Assembly: GCA_002070265.1 (NCBI GenBank) | Contig: MWCX01000027.1 | Span: 1 to 64,000 of the forward strand | Length of the DNA: 64,000 bases | Direction: 5' to 3' | Source of the DNA: Bacteroidetes bacterium ADurb.Bin174 | Lineage (GTDB): Bacteria; Bacteroidota; Bacteroidia; Bacteroidales; Paludibacteraceae | Shown here: one piece after another, positions 57,166-64,000 of the stretch | Position numbering within the stretch: the stretch's first letter is position 1 | Layout of the letters: every line of letters begins with the position of its first letter | Made by a program: the position numbers and the translations under genes | The notes under the pieces: generated by a model | Databases searched by the model: none | Seen by the model: the letters and a program-made list of their open reading frames with translations, nothing else | What the model was told of the DNA's origin: nothing

Positions 57166-59409
57166 ATGAGTTTTTTATCACATAAATTGTTGAGGAAATG
57201 TTTGATAGTTTTATTGCTGCTTATATCGCTCGGTTGTTGGACGGCAAATAATTATCAGATAATTTCTGGTGATGCAGTTTTGTCTCTGAGTGGACCTTTT
57301 TCCAAAAAACTCAACTTGACTTTAAGTATTAATGATATAGACTACAAAACAATCAATCATCCTTACCCGATTACACTTGAAGTGAATGAAGAAACTCTCT
57401 CTGGATTTTATGCTGAAATCATTAAAGAAGAGAATAGCCTTATTTGTACAGGAAACCTTATTAGTAAACAAGGTAGTGTCTTTGAAATAACTGATGTTTT
57501 CTCTGCTGATTTCAATGGATATTTTCAGTTGAAGAGAAAGGTGAAAGTGCTCAAAAAAAGCCAGTCCGATGAATTCTTCAATTCCTATTTTGGATGGATG
57601 ATTAAAACCCCTTCTACAGTAGATGATTTTGAGTTTTTTGTACCCGGAATTTGGTATAAAGACAATCAGTATTTGACCAAAAGAGCATTAGCCAATGATT
57701 ACAGCGATAATTATTTTTATTTCAGGGAGGATCGTCTGCCTCTTCCTACCATATCTTGTCGTGATAAAGCGAATGGAAATACTTTTCAAATGATGCATGT
57801 TGATGCAAAACCTGAAACTTTTTTTGGTGAAAACGGCCTTAGTAGAATTGTAGATGAACGCATGCAATTTGGTAGTTTGGGTTTTGCTCAAGTTAATGGC
57901 TTGTCGGTTCAATTTGTATATCCTGGGATTGAAGGAGAGAAGACTTATACGGGACGGTTAGACAACAAACAACAATATTTTTCCTATCGTAGTCATCCCG
58001 TTGAAGTTGGGATTAATCATTCTTACCAGCTTGTATTTGGTAAGATGAACGCAAATAGTTTTGCTGATTTGGTAGAAAATAGCTGGAAATATGTTTGGGA
58101 GAAATACAATCCTTCTATTCATAAAATGGATGTCAAAGATGCTTATCAGGCTAGTATTGAAGTGTTGGATGTTTATCTGAAAAACGTTAACGGAGCGCCT
58201 GGATGGCCTTTCTCAATATATTTACCCAATGGTGTTGCCAGGGCATACAATTATCAAATGGGCTTTATTGGAGCACAAATTTCCAATGCTGCTTTTCTAC
58301 TTAGATATGGACTTGAAAATGATAATCAAAGACTTGTAGAACGTGCATCAGAAGTAATTAATTTTTGGATTCATGATAGTATGACTGATGTTGGGTTGCC
58401 AAAAACATGGACAGATGCTTATGTTGATAAAAAGAACACCTGGAGAACATATGAAACATATATGAGAAGTACTGCGGGGGGTATGGAAGGGATGATTACA
58501 GCTTGGAATGCCATGAAAAAACATGGATATGACAAGCCGGAGTGGTTAAATTATTGTAAAAAATATGCTACATGGTTGATAAACAATCAGAATGAGGATG
58601 GTAGTTTTTTTAATAGATATCAATGGGAGAATTCAAAACCTAATCATGATAGCAAATATACCACTACCAATATTATACGTTTTTTAATAGAATTGTATTG
58701 TGTAACTGGTGACAATTTATATTTGGAAACAGCACTCAAAGCAGGCGAATTTAGTTACGATTTTATTCATAATAACTATTTATACGTAGGTGGTGTGATT
58801 GACAATCCGAATGTAAAAGACCGTGAATCAGGACAATTAGCTATCTATGCATTTCTTTCACTATATGATGTTACAAAAGATGATAAATGGAAAGAAGCTG
58901 CTATTCAGGCAGCCAGATATACAGAAACTTTTATGTTCGCTTATGATGTACCCATGGCAGTGAATGATAGTCTTACTGATTTTTCGCGACATCGTGATAT
59001 TACTGGTTTTACCTTGATTGCAACCGGTCATTCCGGCATAGATAACGGCTTGTCTTTTTCATCATTCCAGTATTACCGTTTATATCTGATGACAGGAGAT
59101 AAACACTTTTTGCATGTTGCGAAGGTAATACAAAACAACACCTTGCAAATTATGGATTTAGATGGAAAGATGAGATATCGTTATCGCGGACTTTTAACAG
59201 AATGTTTTGGTCCTCAATCTAATCGTGGGCATAGTGTGCGTCAGCAGCTTCCATGGAATCAAGCAGCAGTGCTTGAACCCATGCATCGCTTTATGGATGC
59301 CTTCAATGAATGGGATATAGATGTCATTGAACAGTGGCCTCTGGAGAAAAGATTAAATTTGATGGAAACGTATTCTAATAATCAGGGATTAGCCTCTGAA
59401 AACAAATAA
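57166..59409 (+). CDS. Surface lipoprotein paralogous to the type-IX-secreted enzyme candidate
   Basis: About 747 residues. Signal peptide with lipobox SLGC in LLLISLGCWTAN, so anchored as a lipoprotein and without a type IX tail. The whole mature part aligns with the protein at 48164: EFFVPGIWYKDNQ, YFREDRLPLP, GGMEGMITAW, WLINNQNEDGSFF, VIDNPNVKDRESGQLAI and IATGHSGIDNGLSFSS. It is probably an (alpha/alpha)-toroid carbohydrate-active enzyme of unknown family; conserved Asp/Glu in these motifs are catalytic candidates. The ATG at 57166 is chosen over an upstream TTG. Confidence 0.72.
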   Translation: MSFLSHKLLRKCLIVLLLLISLGCWTANNYQIISGDAVLSLSGPFSKKLNLTLSINDIDYKTINHPYPITLEVNEETLSGFYAEIIKEENSLICTGNLISKQGSVFEITDVFSADFNGYFQLKRKVKVLKKSQSDEFFNSYFGWMIKTPSTVDDFEFFVPGIWYKDNQYLTKRALANDYSDNYFYFREDRLPLPTISCRDKANGNTFQMMHVDAKPETFFGENGLSRIVDERMQFGSLGFAQVNGLSVQFVYPGIEGEKTYTGRLDNKQQYFSYRSHPVEVGINHSYQLVFGKMNANSFADLVENSWKYVWEKYNPSIHKMDVKDAYQASIEVLDVYLKNVNGAPGWPFSIYLPNGVARAYNYQMGFIGAQISNAAFLLRYGLENDNQRLVERASEVINFWIHDSMTDVGLPKTWTDAYVDKKNTWRTYETYMRSTAGGMEGMITAWNAMKKHGYDKPEWLNYCKKYATWLINNQNEDGSFFNRYQWENSKPNHDSKYTTTNIIRFLIELYCVTGDNLYLETALKAGEFSYDFIHNNYLYVGGVIDNPNVKDRESGQLAIYAFLSLYDVTKDDKWKEAAIQAARYTETFMFAYDVPMAVNDSLTDFSRHRDITGFTLIATGHSGIDNGLSFSSFQYYRLYLMTGDKHFLHVAKVIQNNTLQIMDLDGKMRYRYRGLLTECFGPQSNRGHSVRQQLPWNQAAVLEPMHRFMDAFNEWDIDVIEQWPLEKRLNLMETYSNNQGLASENK

Positions 59410-59414
59410 ATTAT

Positions 59415-60449
59415 ATGCGTAGTAAATTCTTGATTATATGGTTTTTCCTAATAACGGGAGTGTTGATAGCTCAGCAACCGCGTATCCCTTATGTTGAAAA
59501 TTATCTAGCAGAAACAGGAAAAGTATCCGATTCTCAACATTCAGTTCACTCTAGATTTTATTGTTTGCCCATGCAGCAATATAAATCTAACCAAAAATTA
59601 ATACTGAATGCTCCCGTATTGGATATATTGGGAGTGAAAAATATCATTCCTTTTGGTTTTACCTTATCGCCTACTTCAGAAATCCAGTTGCAAAACAGAA
59701 ATGTTAATTTGCAGGAAAGTACAATAATTTCACTGAAGCATAATGATTTATTTAATAGAATGAAATATATATTTTGTGATAGCACTCTGTATGGATTACA
59801 TTTATATTGTGAAAAACTAGATTCTCATCAGACAGATAGCATTAATAAAGAACTGGAATATTATTTCAAAAAACATGATTTTTCAAATCAGGGGATAACC
59901 GTCTATTCCGATGAGGATTTTTTAGTCCGGTTTGATGAAAAACTAAATACATTAGAATTATTTTCTTTATTTCATTATCCTGTAGAAGAGTCAGTTTACC
60001 CCGGAGTTAAGCAGACGGTATATTATGGTCCACAGAATTTTTATTTTTCAGAAAATGAATATATTACTTTGGCTTTTTTCAATCAGGAATCAAAGGAAAA
60101 TAATGTGCAATCTGCTTTTAAACTCTATCACACTGGGAAGAAATTGATGGATTTTCAATACATTAATTTTGTCTTGGATGATGATGTAGTATTACAATAT
60201 GGTATAAGACAAGAGTTTGTTGATAGATTAGAAAATGGTCTATTGCGTGAAAAAGATACGCGAGTTTTTATTTTTAGAGAAGATTTAGAAAAAATATTGA
60301 GAGCAGATAAAATATGGGTAAGGATAAATGGTAAGAATACGTCTGTTTCTTATGAAATGCCGGCTTTTCAAAAGTATTCTGCTCATACAATTTACGAGTA
60401 TTTCAGATGGCATGTTACCAACCCTATGGTTAAATACAGGGGTTTTTGA
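59415..60449 (+). CDS. Secreted protein of unknown function in the PUL
   Basis: 344 residues with a signal peptide (MRSKFLIIWFFLITGVLIAQ). The body has alternating beta segments and many aromatic residues (NFYFSENEYITLAFFNQESK) and ends with YEYFRWHVTNPMVKYRGF. I recognise no domain or active-site motif. It starts 5 bp after the preceding enzyme candidate, so the two are probably translated together and work on the same substrate. Confidence 0.6.
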   Translation: MRSKFLIIWFFLITGVLIAQQPRIPYVENYLAETGKVSDSQHSVHSRFYCLPMQQYKSNQKLILNAPVLDILGVKNIIPFGFTLSPTSEIQLQNRNVNLQESTIISLKHNDLFNRMKYIFCDSTLYGLHLYCEKLDSHQTDSINKELEYYFKKHDFSNQGITVYSDEDFLVRFDEKLNTLELFSLFHYPVEESVYPGVKQTVYYGPQNFYFSENEYITLAFFNQESKENNVQSAFKLYHTGKKLMDFQYINFVLDDDVVLQYGIRQEFVDRLENGLLREKDTRVFIFREDLEKILRADKIWVRINGKNTSVSYEMPAFQKYSAHTIYEYFRWHVTNPMVKYRGF

Positions 60450-60562
60450 TAGCATTATGCTTATAAGAAAATTAATATTTATCATATTTTTTGTTTTGAA
60501 AATTTAAAAGAACGTGAAAGCATCCCGTAAAAAATATCAACTTAATTATTTTTAAAAAAATT

Positions 60563-61669
60563 ATGAAACAATTATTGATTATCATGTGTGTAGCAACTGT
60601 TTTATTTAGTTCTTCGTGCACACAATCTACTAACTCAAATAAAGACAAAAATTTTGAGTCTGATTCAATAACCGGAACATATGTAAATCCATTGTTGGAT
60701 TATGGACCCGATCCATGGGCATATTACCATAAGGGAACTTATTATTATATGCATACCATGGTTGATAGTTTAGTGTTGTGGAAAACTGAAGATGTTACGG
60801 ATATTCGAAATGCAGCTAAGAAAACAGTCTGGATCCCCACCGATCCAAGCAATGCAAAAAATCTTTGGGCACCTGAGATTACTCGTGTAAACAATAAATG
60901 GTATATACATTACGCAGCAGATGATGGTAATACAGATAATCATCAATTATATGTACTTGAAAATCCCAATGAAGATCCTTTTGTAGGTAATTTTATTATG
61001 AAAGGACGTATTAGCACTGATAAGGATAATAACTGGGCAATAGATGGATCATTGTTTGAACATCAAAATGAGCTTTATATGGTTTGGTCAGGATGGCAAA
61101 CACGACGTGTTGATACAGAAACTCAATGCATATACATTGCTAAGATGAAAAATCCCTGGACGCTCGCTTCAGAAAGAGTCCTGATTTCACAACCGGAACT
61201 TGAGTGGGAAAGACATTGGAAGAATGAAAAAGGATGGAATCCTCCATATGTTATTTACGTAAATGAAGGTCCACAGCCATTGAAAAGTCCACAAGGAAAA
61301 TATATTCACATTGCTTATTCAGCCAGTGGAGTTTGGACTCCATATTATGCTTTAGGATTATTGTCTGCAAGAACAGATGCAAACTTATTAGATCCTGCTT
61401 CGTGGAGTAAGTCTGCCGAGCCGGTGTTTAGACAATCACCTGAGAATGGAGTTTTCGGAACAGGTCATAATAGTTTTTTTAAATCACCTGATGGAACTGA
61501 AGATTATATTCTGTATCATGCTCGCGACACACAAGTTGACCCTCCGGGAAAGGGAGACACACGCTCTCCTAGAGCTCAAAAGATAGAGTGGAAAGATAAT
61601 GATTATCCTGTGTTCGGAGTTCCTCAACCCACATCAACACGTTTAAAAAAACCTTCAGGGACAAAATAA
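60563..61669 (+). CDS. GH43-type glycoside hydrolase, lipoprotein
   Basis: 368 residues, lipobox SSCT. A five-bladed beta-propeller of clan GH-F type is suggested: VNPLLDYGPDPWAYYHKGTY gives the general base Asp, WAIDGSLFEHQNELYMVW the pKa-modulating Asp, and VIYVNEGPQPL the acid Glu. Members of GH43 act on arabinose- or xylose-containing glycans. It is probably an outer-membrane enzyme trimming side chains. Subfamily and exact linkage cannot be told by eye. Confidence 0.8.
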   Translation: MKQLLIIMCVATVLFSSSCTQSTNSNKDKNFESDSITGTYVNPLLDYGPDPWAYYHKGTYYYMHTMVDSLVLWKTEDVTDIRNAAKKTVWIPTDPSNAKNLWAPEITRVNNKWYIHYAADDGNTDNHQLYVLENPNEDPFVGNFIMKGRISTDKDNNWAIDGSLFEHQNELYMVWSGWQTRRVDTETQCIYIAKMKNPWTLASERVLISQPELEWERHWKNEKGWNPPYVIYVNEGPQPLKSPQGKYIHIAYSASGVWTPYYALGLLSARTDANLLDPASWSKSAEPVFRQSPENGVFGTGHNSFFKSPDGTEDYILYHARDTQVDPPGKGDTRSPRAQKIEWKDNDYPVFGVPQPTSTRLKKPSGTK

Positions 61670-61856
61670 AAAGAAATTCATGTTCCTTATTTAATTCGGT
61701 TTTATTGCGGTTTCGTGCCATACTAAAAAAACAGTAAAATCAGGGAACACACCAAAAATAAGCTCTAATTTCCCTACTGAAGTGATTTCAAATCAGTGTA
61801 CTTAACTGTAAAAGAAGTGACAAAAAAATGGACATAGCCTATTAAAAACCGGGAAC
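61670..61856. other. AT-rich spacer before the hybrid-sensor promoter
   Basis: No gene or convincing terminator seen after the GH43 gene. This and the leader after the promoter make a gap of about 370 bp. Confidence 0.4.
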
Positions 61857-61886
61857 TTGTAATGAATCAATTTATAACTATATTTG
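61857..61886 (+). promoter_or_regulatory. Promoter of the hybrid two-component sensor
   Basis: TTG (61857-61859), a 19-bp spacer and TATATTTG (61879-61886). The leader to the ATG at 62038 is about 145 nt. A separate promoter fits the usual constitutive expression of hybrid sensors. Confidence 0.65.
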
Positions 61887-62037
61887 TAAAAAGGGAATAC
61901 ATATAAAAACTGAATTCTTCATTTTATACTTACATACTTATTAAAATAATGTCAAAAAAGCAGGTGTAACTTTATTGATTTGTGTGTCTTTTTAATGTAT
62001 GAACTGACTCGGAAATTTATCGAAAGGATTATCTTGT

Positions 62038-64000
62038 ATGGTGATTGTTAAAAAAATCGTATTATTTACGCTCTTATTTTTTAGTGTTTCTGTTGGTGCT
62101 TTTCAGCAGCAAGATTATTATTTTCGCCATTTAACCACAGAAGATGGACTTTCCCAAAATACCGTTTTATCTATTTTGCAAGATGATAAAGGCTTTATGT
62201 GGTTTGGAACAAAAGATGGACTCAATCGGTATGATGGTAAGTCAGTCAAAGTTTTTAAATATGAAAAAGACAATGATTATTGCTTAGGAAACAATACAAT
62301 ATGGTCATTGCTGCAGCTACCTGACGGAAAGATATGGATAGGAACTGATAAGGGAATATACGTTTATGATCCGATTTATGAGCATTTTACGCCCTTTCTT
62401 AGTAAAACTAAGAAGAATGAAAGCATCACCAACGAAGTATTGGATATGCAATTGGATAAATTTGGAAATATTTGGATATCATCTCAAAATCTTTTTCGAT
62501 ATTCTTTAAACACAAATGAATTAGAAACATTTTTATACACTGAAAGAGAGTTTTCGGATGAATCTTCTTTTTTAGCACAAACCTGGTCTGTTAACATTGA
62601 TTATGATGACCAGGTTTGGATTAATATTATGCATGGGGGAATTAAGCGTTTTAACCCCTACAAAAATGAACTGATTAACTACTATTACGACTCTCATGGC
62701 AATGATTTATTATCAAGTCAGATTTCAAGATCAATAGATGTCAGTAAAAATTTTTTATTAATTGGTTCATTTAATGACGGATTACGTTTATTAGACAAAA
62801 CAAATGGGGAAATAACCAGCTTCCGATTAAATAGTAATATATCTCAGAATTTGTTTGTACGAACACTTGGTGTCTTCTCTGATGAAAACTATTGGATTGG
62901 AACAGAGTCAGGTCTCTATATCTATGATCCAGTGCAAAAAGAGATGATGGTACATCTAACCCATAATATCAACGATCCCTGTTCGTTGTCGGATAATGCA
63001 ATTTACTCAATGTATGAAGACAGAGAGGGGGGTGTTTGGATAGGTACTTATTTCGGAGGTGTAAATTATTATCCGTTACCTTATAATTACTTTAAAAGAT
63101 ACTATCCCGTGGCTAACAAAAACTCTATATCAGGAGAACGTGTCAGCGGAATTTGTGAAGATGCAGACGGAAATATTTGGATAGGAACCGAAGATGCGGG
63201 ATTGAATAAATTGGATGTGGAATCAAATTTATTTGAATCCTTTCTTCCTAATCACCCGCCCAGTGGTTTAAGTTATCATAATGTACATGATGTAGTTTTG
63301 GATGATGAGTTGTTGTGGATTGCAACTTTCAGTCAAGGCATAAATGTATATAATACTAAAACTAAAAAATGGAAGTATTACGTCAAGGGGAATCAGGAGG
63401 GAATGCTTAAAAATAATGATATTTTTGCCATTTTTAAAGACAGCTCGTCTAATATATGGATTGGTACTTCAAACGGGACATACATATTCGACAGAAAAAC
63501 AGATAAATTTATTCCGCAGGAGTATATGGGACAACATTTTGTCTCTGATATCATTGAGGATTCTTATGGAAATATTTGGTTTTCAACTTATGACCAAGGA
63601 GCATTTTGTTATAACCTACGTACCCAAGAATGTGTGCATTACAATTATGATTCTGATGTTTCCGGATCCATCTGTCATTATAAATTGACATGTATGTTTA
63701 TTGACAGTCAGAAAAGAATTTGGTTTGCATCCGAGTCGAGAGGAATATGCAGATTTGATTACTCTACACAAAATTTTATTACTTATGAGCTTAAAGACGG
63801 TTTAGGATTATCTAATATCACTGTTTATAAAATTTTAGAAGATGATAATAAAAATCTTTGGTTATCATCTAATCTCGGTATTGTTAAATTTAATCCTCAA
63901 AATACAAATATTCAATTTTTTACTCAAGACAATGGAGTTTTCGGCAAACAATTCAATTATAAATCGGGGCATAAAGATAAATCCGGAAGGATGTACTTTG
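62038..64000 (+). CDS. Hybrid two-component sensor (HTCS), N-terminal part, cut by window edge
   Basis: The frame is open from the ATG at 62038 to the end (about 654 residues). Signal peptide VKKIVLFTLLFFSVSVGAFQ is followed by many Reg_prop beta-propeller units (TEDGLSQNTVLSILQDDKGF then MWFGTKDGLNRYDG; GKIWIGTDKGIYVYDP; NIWIGTEDAGLNKLD), as in periplasmic sensors of PUL regulators. The missing part should hold the YYY domain, membrane segment, kinase, receiver and AraC-type output domain. It presumably senses an oligosaccharide and switches on the upstream PUL. Confidence 0.88.
   Translation, partial: MVIVKKIVLFTLLFFSVSVGAFQQQDYYFRHLTTEDGLSQNTVLSILQDDKGFMWFGTKDGLNRYDGKSVKVFKYEKDNDYCLGNNTIWSLLQLPDGKIWIGTDKGIYVYDPIYEHFTPFLSKTKKNESITNEVLDMQLDKFGNIWISSQNLFRYSLNTNELETFLYTEREFSDESSFLAQTWSVNIDYDDQVWINIMHGGIKRFNPYKNELINYYYDSHGNDLLSSQISRSIDVSKNFLLIGSFNDGLRLLDKTNGEITSFRLNSNISQNLFVRTLGVFSDENYWIGTESGLYIYDPVQKEMMVHLTHNINDPCSLSDNAIYSMYEDREGGVWIGTYFGGVNYYPLPYNYFKRYYPVANKNSISGERVSGICEDADGNIWIGTEDAGLNKLDVESNLFESFLPNHPPSGLSYHNVHDVVLDDELLWIATFSQGINVYNTKTKKWKYYVKGNQEGMLKNNDIFAIFKDSSSNIWIGTSNGTYIFDRKTDKFIPQEYMGQHFVSDIIEDSYGNIWFSTYDQGAFCYNLRTQECVHYNYDSDVSGSICHYKLTCMFIDSQKRIWFASESRGICRFDYSTQNFITYELKDGLGLSNITVYKILEDDNKNLWLSSNLGIVKFNPQNTNIQFFTQDNGVFGKQFNYKSGHKDKSGRMYF

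Noticed and set aside
63344..63688. Separate 114-codon frame near the right end
   Set aside because: It lies in another frame inside the open hybrid-sensor gene and has no recognisable protein features.

Overview
The window reads as one continuous chromosomal stretch of an anaerobic Bacteroidota, most likely order Bacteroidales. The evidence is two SusC/SusD pairs, promoters of the Bacteroidetes type (TTG/TTTG, about 19-20 bp, TAnnTTTG), lipoproteins, C-terminal type IX secretion tails, a truncated hybrid two-component sensor, a pyrophosphate-dependent phosphofructokinase, a type III glutamine synthetase and a complete sodium-pumping methylmalonyl-CoA decarboxylase operon (propionate route). 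I cannot place it to genus. I saw no rRNA, tRNA, CRISPR array or intact transposase. Both edges cut genes: a DUF1670 protein on the left and the hybrid sensor on the right.

Layout. 1-2.4 kb: tandem DUF1670 genes, a DUF2148 protein and a B3/B4-domain protein. 2.6-6.8 kb: mce, mmdA, a gamma/delta subunit, a biotin carrier and the beta subunit. 6.8-9 kb: an HRDC-type helicase. 9.5-14.9 kb: a lipoprotein, then a beta-barrel / DUF4249 / TonB-receptor operon. 15.1-16.3 kb: an AAA_14/DUF4143 ATPase. 16.3-19.5 kb: glycosyltransferase, LpxL-type acyltransferase, a small acidic protein and an MBL-fold hydrolase. 19.9-27.3 kb: SusC/SusD plus two lipoproteins, with no enzyme. 27.6-30.8 kb: xseB, a degenerate phosphatase-like protein and hisB. 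31-37.3 kb: transporter, recX, era, an orphan histidine kinase, yceD, rpmF and fabH. 37.4-38.6 kb: a second AAA_14/DUF4143 ATPase between direct repeats. 38.8-42.6 kb: TonB receptor, LuxR regulator and hemerythrin-like protein. 42.8-46.9 kb: PPi-PFK and glutamine synthetase III. 47.4-64 kb: a polysaccharide utilisation locus (PUL) that looks AT-richer than the housekeeping part.

The PUL holds a small type-IX-secreted beta-sandwich protein, two paralogous large surface proteins of a family I do not recognise (one with a type IX tail, one a lipoprotein), SusC/SusD, a DUF3823 lipoprotein, an unknown secreted protein, a GH43-type enzyme and the hybrid sensor. Together they look like a binding, cleavage, import and sensing unit for one glycan, possibly arabinose- or xylose-containing because of the GH43.

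The least ordinary things are between genes. (1) Both AAA_14/DUF4143 ATPases have palindromic repeats that overlap the -33 element of their promoters. One gene is bracketed by two copies of its repeat, and copies of the other's repeat lie elsewhere without a gene. (2) Modular elements with exact 7-bp periodicity, whose repeated word drifts while the phase is kept, follow the stop codons of three genes directly, in the same orientation and module order. (3) A small non-autonomous mobile element (MITE-like) is present as one full and two reduced copies. (4) A perfect palindrome overlaps the promoter of the TonB receptor next to the LuxR gene. (5) A PafA/NPP-type phosphatase homologue lacks the nucleophile and most metal ligands.
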